From the NCBI RefSeq assembly GCF_900114165.1, contig NZ_FOSB01000008.1:122217-186216 (forward strand): a stretch of DNA of 64,000 nt, in the 5' to 3' direction. Shown here piece by piece: positions 42,357 to 51,305 of the stretch. This stretch comes from Halobacillus dabanensis (GTDB lineage: Bacteria > Bacillota > Bacilli > Bacillales > Halobacillaceae). Below the pieces are notes generated by a model. That model ran no database searches. It worked only from the letters and a program-made list of their open reading frames with translations, and was not told the DNA's origin. The position numbers and the translations under genes were made by a program. Numbering within the stretch: position 1 is the stretch's first letter; each line of letters starts with the position of its first letter.

Positions 42357-42548
42357 CGTATCCTTAGGGAGAAGATAACATTCTCTATTTCTAAATCTTG
42401 TCTCTGAAATTTTTGAATGGTGGCAAGAAAATAAATTGGAAAAAATGCGAAATGAGTCGATTTATCCCCTTTATTAGCAAATAAAAGATAGTATAATAGA
42501 TAATGTATATACAGAAGCTTGTAAGATAAAGGAGGAGCGTAGTCGAAC

Positions 42549-43916
42549 ATGTCGAAAAAATGGTTATATGGATGTTTGGGTATTTTGCTTTTCGCCATTG
42601 CCGTATTTATCCCGCAAGGAAAAGCCCATGCGATGCATGATATTCCTGCTAAATATAAAACAGAAATCAATTATTTAGTAGAACGGGGAATTGTTAAGGG
42701 CTATCCTAGTGGAGATTTCGTGCCGAATGATGAAGTTACACGGGAACAAGCAGCCACAATGGTCGGAAGAGCTTTAGGATTAAATGGAAATAAAAGAAAT
42801 ACTGTGTTTCCGGGAGTGGATGCAGATTCATTTGCATCAGGTTACATACAATCAGCCTACGAACAAGGAATCATCACAGGATACCCTGATGGCACATTTA
42901 AGCCGAAGGAATCGATGACACGAGGAGAAATGGCCTATCTTATTTCTAAAGCATTTTCTCTTTCAAGACAAAGCCCAGTGTCCTACAAAGATGTAGAAAG
43001 TGCAGGGTCGCAATATGAAGCGATTAATAAGGTAACAACAGCTGGGATTGCAAACGGCTATAGTGATGGTACTTTTAAACCTGAAAAAACTATTACTAGA
43101 ACAGAGTTTTCTTTACTCGTCGCTCGCGGATTGAACGATGATTTCAAAGTTTCACAAGAAGGGGATACGATTGAAGAACGTGTCGTAACTGCCGGTGTAC
43201 TGAATGTACGGTCTGGTCCTAGTACTTCTTACTCTCGTGTCGGCCAAATTACCAGAGGAACTACGGTGAAGGTACATCATGTGGATGGAGAATGGTTGAG
43301 AATCTCAACTGGAAACCTCAATGGTTATGTACATAGTGATTATACCGCCAGTACAGTAAGCGGTAACCGCTCTATTGCAATAGATGCAGGACATGGCGGT
43401 GCCGATGGTGGAGCTCAATTTAATGGATTAGTAGAAAAAGAAATCAATTTGAATGTAAGCAAACGGATACGAGGTTACTTAGAAAATGCTGGCGTAGAAG
43501 TAATTATGACAAGAGATGATGATACGTTTATTCCGCTGGATGATCGTAATGCCTATGCAGTAAATCATGGTGCAGATGCGTTTGTCAGTATTCATTCCAA
43601 TGCATTCAGTGACCCCAGTGCAAATGGGACAGAAACATATTATTCCTCACAAAGTCAGAGAGTTACAGATAGTAAACAATTAGCAACATTCATTCAGAAT
43701 CGTTTATACAAAGCGATTGATACCAAAGATCGAGGTGTTAAAGACGTTCCTTACCGGGTGATCAGAAGCACGCCGATTCCTTCGACACTAGTCGAATTAG
43801 GGTTTACGACAAACGCTTCAGATGCCTCCAAGCTAGGATCCAGTTACTGGAGAGACCGAGCGGCGAAGGCAATTTCTGAAGGTATTATCGATTATTTCGA
43901 ATGGAAAGAGAGTTAA
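42549..43916 (+). CDS. SLH-anchored N-acetylmuramoyl-L-alanine amidase, copy 2
   Basis: A 455-aa paralogue of the enzyme at 16782 with the same order: signal peptide (WLYGCLGILLFAIAVFIPQG), three SLH domains at about 32-200, a bacterial SH3 domain at about 215-275 (TAGVLNVRSGPSTSYSRVGQ), and Amidase_3 at about 280-452. The zinc and catalytic motifs are AIDAGHGGADGGAQFNGLVEKE, DAFVSIHSNAF and STLVELGFTTN. RBS AAAGGAGGAG with a TATAAT about 45 nt upstream. Single-gene unit. Redundant autolysins of this kind may differ in timing. Confidence 0.92.
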   Translation: MSKKWLYGCLGILLFAIAVFIPQGKAHAMHDIPAKYKTEINYLVERGIVKGYPSGDFVPNDEVTREQAATMVGRALGLNGNKRNTVFPGVDADSFASGYIQSAYEQGIITGYPDGTFKPKESMTRGEMAYLISKAFSLSRQSPVSYKDVESAGSQYEAINKVTTAGIANGYSDGTFKPEKTITRTEFSLLVARGLNDDFKVSQEGDTIEERVVTAGVLNVRSGPSTSYSRVGQITRGTTVKVHHVDGEWLRISTGNLNGYVHSDYTASTVSGNRSIAIDAGHGGADGGAQFNGLVEKEINLNVSKRIRGYLENAGVEVIMTRDDDTFIPLDDRNAYAVNHGADAFVSIHSNAFSDPSANGTETYYSSQSQRVTDSKQLATFIQNRLYKAIDTKDRGVKDVPYRVIRSTPIPSTLVELGFTTNASDASKLGSSYWRDRAAKAISEGIIDYFEWKES

Positions 43917-43919
43917 CAC

Positions 43920-43964
43920 AAAAAAGGGAAAGCAGGGCTACCATCCTCTGCTTTCCCTTTTTTA
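43920..43964 (+). terminator. Intrinsic terminator
   Basis: The arms AAAAAAGGGAAAGCAG/CTGCTTTCCCTTTTTT with a 12-nt loop. Confidence 0.9.
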
Positions 43965-44019
43965 TTTTCACTAAACCTATCATTATTCCCCTATATGGCA
44001 GTATTCTGGAAGACTCGAT

Positions 44020-44200
44020 TTTGAGATAACCGGGGTTCTTGCCGTATGAAGTGTCAGGGGTAGTGGGGAAGCAACTCGCTTTCCTGTGGGGGACCTGGCG
44101 AGCTTCCTCGGGCTGAAGCCCTGAGGGATCTCGCCTACCTCCTTCTCCCACGGGAGTCTCGCAGCTTCCTCACCACCCCATCAGAAGTAAAGGAGAAACA
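44020..44200 (-). repeat. Dispersed GC-rich intergenic repeat B, copy 1 (minus)
   Basis: On the minus strand it reads GCGAGACTCCCGTGGGAGAA, then GGCGAGATCCCTCAGGGCTT and CCCCACAGGAAAGCGAG, resembling the GAGACTCCTGCGGGA-type intergenic repeats of many Bacillaceae (from memory). It is much richer in G+C than its surroundings. No gene is supported here. Confidence 0.65.
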
Positions 44201-44334
44201 AACCCCTTTACCAAAATGTATGTCTTCCATTATACCCCTGTCCTGTGTTAATAGAGTGCGTTATACGACATGGGACGCATGGTTTTGAAAACGCGTACTA
44301 ACCTTCATTTTCGCTTATTCTTGAAGCGGTTTCG

Positions 44335-44440
44335 AGATACTTATCATGGAAAGGGGAGGAGGGAAATGGTGAGACTCCTGTGGGCTCAGCGCCCGCCCCA
44401 CGGAAAGTGTTCAAATGTGGAATCGCCCTGGGCGATGGAA
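44335..44440 (+). repeat. Dispersed GC-rich intergenic repeat B, copy 2 (plus)
   Basis: GGTGAGACTCCTGTGGGCTC, then GCCCGCCCCACGGAAAGTGT, is the same family as 44020-44200 but in opposite orientation and shorter. It is flanked by a possible outer repeat (GGTTTCGAGAT ... AGTCTCGAAACT). The region 43965-44522 otherwise holds nothing recognisable. Confidence 0.6.
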
Positions 44441-44522
44441 CTGGACGAACCTTTTCCCGAAGTCCCTAATCTCCCCCTAAAGTCTCGAAACTGGGTCTTC
44501 GAGGTAAGGGAGCTATAACTGA

Positions 44523-44563
44523 ATAAAAAAAGGTTCTCTGCTAAGTGCAGAGAACCTTTTTGG
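44523..44563 (-). terminator. Intrinsic terminator of NlpC-SLH gene
   Basis: On the minus strand the arms AAAAAGGTTCTCTGC/GCAGAGAACCTTTTT with a 5-nt loop end in a T-run. Confidence 0.92.
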
Positions 44564-44567
44564 TTTA

Positions 44568-45554
44568 TTAGTTAGTAGCGCGGTAGAGGAATACGGTGAA
44601 TTCACTTCTAGACGCTTCATTTGTAGGACGGAAAGTATTATCCGTATAACCGTGTGTTACACCAGAAGCTGCTAAGCTCTGAATCTCGTCATATGCCCAG
44701 TGATTACTATTAACATCTGAGAAGTCAGAAGTCGAACCACCCAAGTCGAATACTTTGTTGAATAGAGCAGCAATCTCTTCACGTGTAATATCATCATTTG
44801 GAGCGAATTTACCGTCTGTATATCCAGTGATATAACCTTTCTTCGCAAGGGCGTTGATATATCCAGAAGCCCAGTGGGAAGAAGGAACATCAGAGAACTG
44901 TTGATCGTTAGATGGGCTGATTCCTAGAGCAGTTGATAGCATCTTCGCTACAGAACCACGCGTAATGTTATTCGTTGGCATGAAAGAACCATTGTATCCT
45001 TCGATGATCCCCTCATTGCTCATGTGCTCGATGTGATCTGCTGCCCAATAGCCAACGCGTACGTCGTTATATTGATCAAGTGTTTCCGGTTGTTTTTCAG
45101 CAACTTTGACAGGTTCGTCATCAATCACACGTTTCGCGCCTGTATAGTTACGGCCCCAATAGCCTGAAAGGGAGGCAACTTCAATATCATCTCTTGAGTT
45201 TTCAGCCGAAATCATTTTGTTATTGCCTATGTAAATACCTACGTGCCAGATCGGGCTGCCGAAGAAAACCAGGTCCCCTGGCTTCAAGTCAGAACGACTG
45301 ACGTATTCGCCTTGCTGATACTGGGAACGTGATGTGCGGTTGAGGTCGATTCCTGCTTTAGCGAAAACATATTGTGTAAAGCCAGAGCAATCGAAACCGC
45401 TCGGAGATGTTCCTCCGTAAACATATGGTGAACCAGAATACTGATGTGCAATATCTACTACTTGGTCCCGAACCTTTTGGCCTGCAAAAGCATTTGGTGT
45501 AAATAGTAGAAAGACCGTGGCGAATGCGACAAGTGACGTAAAGACTTTTCTCAT
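44568..45554 (-). CDS. NlpC/P60 endopeptidase with C-terminal SLH domains
   Basis: A 328-aa exported wall peptidase. Signal peptide (LVAFATVFLLFTPNAFA); NlpC/P60 domain at about 27-140 with the catalytic Cys in PSGFDCSGFTQYVF, His in PIWHVGIYIG and the region NKMISAENSRDD. Then three SLH domains at about 165-328 (GIIEGYNGSFMP, GYITGYTDGKFAP and GVTHGYTDNTFRP). It would cut D-gamma-Glu-type stem peptide bonds. RBS AAGGGGAG. It completes a peptidoglycan-cutting set: glucosaminidase, two amidases, transglycosylase and endopeptidase, all SLH-linked. Confidence 0.93.
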   Translation of the reverse strand: MRKVFTSLVAFATVFLLFTPNAFAGQKVRDQVVDIAHQYSGSPYVYGGTSPSGFDCSGFTQYVFAKAGIDLNRTSRSQYQQGEYVSRSDLKPGDLVFFGSPIWHVGIYIGNNKMISAENSRDDIEVASLSGYWGRNYTGAKRVIDDEPVKVAEKQPETLDQYNDVRVGYWAADHIEHMSNEGIIEGYNGSFMPTNNITRGSVAKMLSTALGISPSNDQQFSDVPSSHWASGYINALAKKGYITGYTDGKFAPNDDITREEIAALFNKVFDLGGSTSDFSDVNSNHWAYDEIQSLAASGVTHGYTDNTFRPTNEASRSEFTVFLYRATN

Positions 45555-45883
45555 TTGTAGTAATACTCCCCTTGTGTTTTTGTCTACTCTCTTAATCCTT
45601 TATAAGCGTAACACAACAATATTCGTCATAGTTTTACATTTGTGTAACATTTAAGTTTCATAGGTTTTACTGCCTTGGCAAACGGGTAAAATCCACCGTT
45701 TAATCATGTTAATAGGAAACAGTGGTTTTAGGTGGCTTATGAATTAGATAAAGTTTCCTATTATCAATAGAAGTACTTTCCGTGCACTGAAAGACGGCTT
45801 CGTTCTATGGTAAAATCATGGCAGTTGATTTATAGTGATAATCATTGATATAGAAAAGCTATGGATTGAAAGAGGTATATACA
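45555..45883 (+). promoter_or_regulatory. Divergent promoter region before MVF flippase
   Basis: An extended -10, TGGTAAAAT (45808-45816), with a weak -35 CTGAAA (45787-45792) could drive the flippase operon. A 10-bp inverted repeat, AATAGGAAAC (45711-45720) and GTTTCCTATT (45753-45762), lies upstream with 32 nt between the arms and could be an operator. No gene is seen. Confidence 0.45.
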
Positions 45884-47395
45884 TTGAAATCAAAATTAGG
45901 AATCGCAAGTATATTATTTATCGGAGCGACATTGCTCCTGAAAGTATCAGGATTAATCCGCGATATGGTCATCGCTTACTACTTTGGGGATAGTTATGTG
46001 GCTGATGCTTACTTAGCGGCATTCATCATCCCGAATATGTTGATCCTGTTCATGACGAATGGAATGAAAAATGCGCTTGTACCGAGTTATATCGAATCGG
46101 TAGAAGAAAATAGAGGAAAAGTTTATCTTGGGCAAGTATTCAAAGGGTCATTTGTACTAGCGTTCATTTTGTCGATTATCGGCATGTTGATTGCCCCAGT
46201 ATTAATGCCGCTCCTTTATCCGGACTTTAATGAAGAAGCGACACAAATAGCTACATGGGTGACGATCATATTCTTCGCCTGTATTTCTTTTGTAGGCATG
46301 AATAGTGTTTTGGAAGCATTTTTTGATGCGGAGAGCAAGTTCTCTTTATCGATTGTTTCACAAATCATCGTCATTTTAAGTTCGATATTTGCTGCTTTCC
46401 TGTTTGCGAATCAGATCGGCGCCTATTCCCTGGCGCTCGGTTATTTAGCCGGAACGATCTTCTCTTTGATTTTCAAACTGTTTATAGTCGTGCCGCGGAA
46501 GGTAATGGATGTAAAACAGAAGATCGATTGGGGAGAAGTGAGACAGTTTTACTGGATCTTCCTGCCCGTCGGGTTAACCGTCGCTGTGGGGCAGGTCAAC
46601 TTGATGGTTGGTGTCATTTTTGCGAGTCATCAGGGAGAAGGTGCGGTAACATACATCAACTACGCGAAAAACCTTGTCCACATGCCGCAAGCGATTTTCG
46701 GTGTCACCATTGCGACCATTATTTTTCCGTTGTTATCGAAGGCAGTGACAGTAAACGATACGGACCAGTTCAAAAGAGGCATTGAAAAAGGTTTGACTAC
46801 AATGTACCTGGTCCTTTTGCCTGCAGTCATCGGAATGATGTTATTGATGCCTAACCTGATCGAGCTCTTTTATGAACGCGGTGCTTTCAGTGAGGAAGCG
46901 ACCGTAGCAACGACACAAGTCGCATACCTATACTTCGGTTCTGTGGTGTTCTTTAGTTTGAACAATGTCATTAACAAAGGGTTCTATACGATGAAGAAAG
47001 GGCACCTCATCCTGATCATCAGCAGTGTGTCGATCGCTTTTAACGTATTGTTCAACTTCCTGTTTGCCGAATGGCTCGGCTATTTAGGCATCCCGCTGGC
47101 AGCTTCCCTGATGGCTTTTTTCTATACAGCTGCTTGTTTAGTCGTATTTGTCCGCTTGGTCGGAGGACTGGATTTCAAATATTTATTGAAAGATTATTTG
47201 AAGATTACTTTGGCCGTTGCTGTGATGAGTGGGGCTGTTTTAGGAGTCCAGCAATTAGTGGCAGGCTGGCCTAATCTACTGGAAATCGTCGTTGTGGCAA
47301 TCGTCGGGGCTATTTTCTTCATTGGGGCAGCTTATTTATTAAAAGCTCATGCATTCCTATTCTTATTAAGAAACATAACGAAACGTAAGGGGTGA
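45884..47395 (+). CDS. MurJ/MVF-family lipid-linked glycan flippase
   Basis: A 503-aa membrane protein with about fourteen hydrophobic segments. The MurJ-type opening is LKVSGLIRDMVIAYYFGDS, then AFIIPNMLILFMTNGMKNALVPSY. Further motifs are HMPQAIFGVTIATIIFPLLS and LIELFYERGAFS. TTG 45884 is chosen because AAAGAGG sits 8 nt before; a TTG at 45866 lies on that site. It is followed 24 nt later by a PIG-L deacetylase and then a GT4, so it may flip a polysaccharide intermediate or lipid II. It differs from the SpoVB-like protein at 11871. Confidence 0.88.
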   Translation: MKSKLGIASILFIGATLLLKVSGLIRDMVIAYYFGDSYVADAYLAAFIIPNMLILFMTNGMKNALVPSYIESVEENRGKVYLGQVFKGSFVLAFILSIIGMLIAPVLMPLLYPDFNEEATQIATWVTIIFFACISFVGMNSVLEAFFDAESKFSLSIVSQIIVILSSIFAAFLFANQIGAYSLALGYLAGTIFSLIFKLFIVVPRKVMDVKQKIDWGEVRQFYWIFLPVGLTVAVGQVNLMVGVIFASHQGEGAVTYINYAKNLVHMPQAIFGVTIATIIFPLLSKAVTVNDTDQFKRGIEKGLTTMYLVLLPAVIGMMLLMPNLIELFYERGAFSEEATVATTQVAYLYFGSVVFFSLNNVINKGFYTMKKGHLILIISSVSIAFNVLFNFLFAEWLGYLGIPLAASLMAFFYTAACLVVFVRLVGGLDFKYLLKDYLKITLAVAVMSGAVLGVQQLVAGWPNLLEIVVVAIVGAIFFIGAAYLLKAHAFLFLLRNITKRKG

Positions 47396-47400
47396 ATGGT

Positions 47401-48283
47401 ATGAATAAAAAAAGAATGGTTGATGAATGTAACTAGACCCGTCAATCGACCTTTAACAAGGAACATCTTGAAAAATCATTACAGTGGATCCATGGAAACA
47501 AAACAGGTGGAAAAGGAGCAGACGATATTGGTGCTTGCTCCCCATATGGATGACGAAACCATCGGCCCTGGAGCGACATTAAGAAAGCATGCCGAACATG
47601 GCGCGGAAATCCACTGTATTTTTATCACAGATGGTGGCGGCAGTGTCAGTGATATGAGCGAAGAAGAATTGAAACAAAGCCGTCGAGATGAAATCGAACA
47701 AGTCGTAAACATTCTAAAGCTGTCGAGTGTCTCCTATATGGATCTCCCTGATGGCGGGGTGAGTAGTGAGCCGGAAAACATTCGATATCTTAAAGAAACG
47801 ATCGAAAGACTGAACCCTGATGTGATTTATACGACACCATACATTGACGCACATACGGACCATACAGCAACAGCTCAGCTTCTAGCGGATACATTGAAAG
47901 AAATAAATCGTGAAGTCGTTGTCCGTATGTATGAAATCAACTGTGCTTTTCCGCCAGACTTTATTAACTGTTTGATTGATACGACAGACCAGTATGGAAA
48001 GAAAGTACAAGCGACCGAAGTGTTTGCTTCTCAGACGATCGCTTTTGATGGTTTTCTCGAGTTGAACCAATTGAAAGGGAACTTAGCGAAAGATCGAATT
48101 CCATCCGCAGAGGGATTCATCGAACTAGAGAAAAGAGACTTTATCAAGCATTGCGATGCTTTACAACAAAAGCAACTGAACTTTCCGAAGCTTTTCAAAC
48201 AAGTCAACAGGACAGATACCCTTCTATGGGCAATCTTCAAGAATTACGATCAAAAGAAAGATTTCTATCGCCACTCTCTTTAG
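47401..48283 (+). pseudogene. PIG-L/LmbE deacetylase with disrupted 5' end (A7 frameshift)
   Basis: The main frame, 47420-48283 (287 aa), encodes a PIG-L zinc deacetylase: LVLAPHMDDETIGPGATLRK, IFITDGGGSVSD, RRDEIEQVV, and the second metal site DAHTDHTATAQLL. Family members remove acetyl from GlcNAc-type sugars. The best ribosome site (AAGGGGTGA) serves ATG 47401, whose frame reads MNKKRMVDECN then stops. One base fewer in the A7 run (47407-47413) would join it to the main frame as MNKKEWLMNVTRPVN. So this is a frameshift, a sequencing slip or a slippery site; translation could also start weakly at TTG 47420. The catalytic part is intact. It lies between a flippase and a GT4 in one operon. 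Confidence 0.75.
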
Positions 48284-48303
48284 TTGTCAGGAAGGAGCTC
48301 AAC

Positions 48304-49386
48304 ATGGGAAAACGCGTACTCGTAATCAGCAATATGTACCCTAGTCGTAAAAATCCAACCTATGGAATTTTTGTAAAGAACCAAGTGGAAGCCTTAAAGG
48401 AAAAGGGGCTCGATATTGAGATAGCCGTCAACAAGGATAACCGTGGTGGAAAAGTAAACGTACTGAAGAAATATGGAATATGGCTTTTGAAGACTCTGAT
48501 AAAACTTCGGAAAGGCCGTAGTTTTGATGTGGTTCATGCTCACTATATCTTTCCGAGCGGGTTACCTGCCCTTTTGTTCAAAAAGCTTTTTCATACAAAA
48601 CTAGTCGTCACTTCCCACGGCGGGGATCTTGATCAGATGGCGAAAAAGAACAGGTGGATCCGTAAAATGACGGAGTACATTTTAAAGGAATCAGACCATG
48701 TGATTGTGGTGGGGGAAGCGTTGAAGGAAGAGGTCACAACGAATTTTGGCGTGAACGAAGAAAAAGTCTCCCTAATCAATATGGGAGTCAACCGTCAAGT
48801 CTTTGCCCCGATAGATACGGAAGAGGCTAAAAAAGAACTGAATTTATCACTGGACAGTCAGCATATCTTGTTTGTCGGAAATTTAATAGAAGCAAAAGGA
48901 TTGCGCGAGTTGCTTTCCGCCTTTCAACAACTTCGACAGGAAAACAAGGAAATAGAACTGCACATCCTTGGTAGTAAAAAAAATATAAATTTTCTCCATG
49001 AACTGAAGGCAAGTATTGTACCAGAGAATAGAGAACTCGTCCACTTTCATGGAACAAAAGACCAGAAAGTAGTAGCGCAATGGATGGCGGCTGCCGATCT
49101 TTTTGTGCTTCCGTCTCACATCGAAGGTTTCGGTTTAGTGGCACTGGAAGCGATGTCCTGTCACACTCCGGTGGTTGCCTCTGATGTCGGCGGCTTATCC
49201 TATTTGTTGAAGAACGGAGCAGGGGAGCTTGTGCCACCGAAAGACGCGCTCTCCCTCGCAGAGGGAATTAAGCGAGTGTTAGAGGGTGCTTCCTTGAGAG
49301 AAGGAATGGTCTCTACAGGTGAACGACTTGCTCAAGAGAATGATGATGAAGTCATGTTGAAACGAATCATAAATCTTTACGGATAA
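48304..49386 (+). CDS. GT4-family glycosyltransferase
   Basis: A 360-aa cytosolic GT-B enzyme. N-terminal domain: VLVISNMYPSRKNPTYGIFV, DVVHAHYIFPSGLPAL, VVTSHGGDLDQM. C-terminal nucleotide-sugar site: ILFVGNLIEAKGLRELLSAF, and the family EX7E motif in PSHIEGFGLVALEAMSCHTP. ATG 48304 follows AAGGAGC, 20 nt after the PIG-L stop; the longer frame from 48151 overlaps that gene. The GT4 plus PIG-L pairing suggests a GlcNAc transfer then deacetylation sequence, as in bacillithiol or glycolipid pathways, but here with a flippase, so a lipid-linked glycan is more likely. Confidence 0.88.
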   Translation: MGKRVLVISNMYPSRKNPTYGIFVKNQVEALKEKGLDIEIAVNKDNRGGKVNVLKKYGIWLLKTLIKLRKGRSFDVVHAHYIFPSGLPALLFKKLFHTKLVVTSHGGDLDQMAKKNRWIRKMTEYILKESDHVIVVGEALKEEVTTNFGVNEEKVSLINMGVNRQVFAPIDTEEAKKELNLSLDSQHILFVGNLIEAKGLRELLSAFQQLRQENKEIELHILGSKKNINFLHELKASIVPENRELVHFHGTKDQKVVAQWMAAADLFVLPSHIEGFGLVALEAMSCHTPVVASDVGGLSYLLKNGAGELVPPKDALSLAEGIKRVLEGASLREGMVSTGERLAQENDDEVMLKRIINLYG

Positions 49387-49416
49387 TGAAGCGGAATATT
49401 TTGCCTTGGAGTGATT

Positions 49417-49457
49417 GAAGTGGTCCTTTGTAAGGTGCAGGGATCACTTTTTTGGTT
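49417..49457 (+). terminator. Intrinsic terminator of flippase operon
   Basis: The arms AAGTGGTCC/GGGATCACTT, with a 13-nt loop and one mismatch, end in T6. Confidence 0.75.
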
Positions 49458-49475
49458 CTATTGAATCTCTAGAAG

Positions 49476-49510
49476 GAGAGAATGCATTAATTATGCATTC
49501 TCTCTTGTTC
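49476..49510 (+). terminator. Second terminator hairpin
   Basis: Perfect 12-bp arms, GAGAGAATGCAT and its complement, with a 5-nt loop are followed by TTGTTCT. Tandem with the preceding terminator. Confidence 0.75.
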
Positions 49511-50057
49511 TAAAACATTTACACATTCGATACACTTGTTTAAGGTTGCTTCAGTTAAAATTGAATGATTGTCTCTGATTCGGAAATGGATCAGTGTCCC
49601 CCCTTATGCTGAGAATCTTCATACGTTCATCCTCATCCCCATTTGTAACGGTTTTTTCCATTTATATTCTGAAAACCTTCCTTAATGAAATATCCAATTT
49701 CATCTCTATGAATAATAAATAATGTCAGGGAATTCCATGCTTCTAATGTCCTAACTTTATTTCTATAATTTTCGCTAAAAATAGTCAATAAATTGTAAAA
49801 TTTTCTCTAAATGTCTTCATTCTGAGGGGAATTACTGATATAATATTGAAAGTTGAAAAAAGCGTTCCGTTTCTATAGTACAAATTATATCTCCCGATAT
49901 CATATAAGTTACCCCATCTGATGTACACATTTATACAGTTGGGGTTTTAATATGATTAGGACCATAAATTCCAAAAGAAGAGAACTTTATAAATCTTTTG
50001 TAAAATAAACCTACAATGAATTTCCCTGTCATTCGTATGTTTATGGAAAGAGGGATT
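49511..50057 (+). promoter_or_regulatory. Leader of the polysaccharide operon with attenuator-like hairpin
   Basis: An extended -10, TGATATAAT (49836-49844), with a weak -35 could start a transcript near 49851. About 60 nt into it the arms ACCCCATCTG (49911-49920) and CAGTTGGGGT (49936-49945) form a hairpin with one mismatch, followed by TTTTAAT. This resembles a terminator placed before the first gene. Upstream of the promoter the 300 bases hold nothing recognisable. Confidence 0.5.
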
Positions 50058-51305
50058 ATGTCAAAAAGAATATTAATTATCACACAAAACTTTTACCCTG
50101 AAATCGGTAGTGCAGGCAATAGGATGAAAAATATCTATCTGATGCTGAAAGAGTCTGGCTATGATGTAGAGGTTATAACTACTGATCCTACTTATCCGAA
50201 CCGAAACTTCTATGAAGACTCCTCATTTTGGGACCACGAAGAATTAAATACTACCCCCGATATAACGCGAGTGAAGATCAGGAATAGGAAGTATTCAAGA
50301 AGTTTTTCCAACAGACTTATTTATTATTTAGAAATGGCTTCTAAAATGGTGAAGACTGTTCTGAAGAGAAGCAGGAACTATGATTATGTCTATACCACTT
50401 CTCCTCCAATTTTTGTTGCGGTTGTCGGTCTTGTAGCTAAGTTCAAATTCAGAGCTAAGCTTGTTCTCGAAATTAGGGACTTGTGGCCAGATTCGTTGAA
50501 AGGGGTAGGTGTATTTAACAATCCTTTTATTATTCGTCTATTCCGACGTATTGAGAAGTTGTTATATAAAAAAGCGGATGAAATAGTGGTCAACAGTCGA
50601 GGATTTATCAGCCACATAGAAGGTCAACAGGAAACTGCAGCAGGTAAGGTTACATATGTACCTAACGCGGCTAGACTTCATGAGGTGGCAACTGATACTC
50701 AAAGCCAAGGTCAATTTAAAGCTATTTATGCTGGGAATTTAGGACTGGCTCAAGATAACGAAATGCTATTATTACTAGCAGAAGAGCTGAATAAAAGGCA
50801 TGTGGATTTAACCATAATGGGGTACGGCTACCACAGCCAGCACTTAAAGACAGAAATCGATGCAAGATGTCTTCAGAACGTAAAATTTGTACAACCGGTT
50901 ACACGGGCAGAGTGTTTTGAAATCATTGCTTCACATCAGGTAGGTATAGTTACTTTGGTAGATAAAGAGGTTTTTAAAACTGTGCTTCCAGGTAAAATCA
51001 TAGATTATATGACATGTGGTGTACCAGTAGTGGGCTCAGTAGATGGGTTTGCAAAAGAAGTGATCGAAGAGAAAGATGCAGGTTTTGTTTCACAGACCAA
51101 GGATGCGGATAATTTGATAGCTTACGTTGATAGACTTTTAAATGACACTCTATTACAGCGTAGAATGAGTAATAACGCACAGCAGTACGTTAAAGAAAAT
51201 TTTTTGTGGGAAAAAAACATCCATTCTCTTCTTGAGTTGATAGAAAGTGAAGAACAGGAAGAGCGAATGGAAATAAACTACGTAAGGTTGAACTTTAATG
51301 AATAA
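50058..51305 (+). CDS. GT4-family glycosyltransferase (WbuB/FnlB-like)
   Basis: A 415-aa GT-B glycosyltransferase, first gene of the long polysaccharide operon. Motifs: ILIITQNFYPEIGSAGNRM, YVYTTSPPIFVAVVG, LVLEIRDLWPDSLKG, FKAIYAGNLGLAQDNEMLLL, and VLPGKIIDYMTCGVPVVGSV. The RDLWPDS motif is typical of WbuB-like L-FucNAc or ManNAc/QuiNAc transferases. ATG 50058 follows AGAGGG closely; an upstream ATG at 50016 has no ribosome site. Its end overlaps the next gene by 8 nt. Confidence 0.85.
   Translation: MSKRILIITQNFYPEIGSAGNRMKNIYLMLKESGYDVEVITTDPTYPNRNFYEDSSFWDHEELNTTPDITRVKIRNRKYSRSFSNRLIYYLEMASKMVKTVLKRSRNYDYVYTTSPPIFVAVVGLVAKFKFRAKLVLEIRDLWPDSLKGVGVFNNPFIIRLFRRIEKLLYKKADEIVVNSRGFISHIEGQQETAAGKVTYVPNAARLHEVATDTQSQGQFKAIYAGNLGLAQDNEMLLLLAEELNKRHVDLTIMGYGYHSQHLKTEIDARCLQNVKFVQPVTRAECFEIIASHQVGIVTLVDKEVFKTVLPGKIIDYMTCGVPVVGSVDGFAKEVIEEKDAGFVSQTKDADNLIAYVDRLLNDTLLQRRMSNNAQQYVKENFLWEKNIHSLLELIESEEQEERMEINYVRLNFNE

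Noticed and set aside
45711..45762. 10-bp inverted repeat as a terminator
   Set aside because: The arms are 32 nt apart and no T-run follows; kept only as a weak operator candidate in the promoter region entry.
48151..48303. N-terminal extension of the GT4 at 48304
   Set aside because: It overlaps the PIG-L gene in another frame and lacks a ribosome site; the family start is at ATG 48304.
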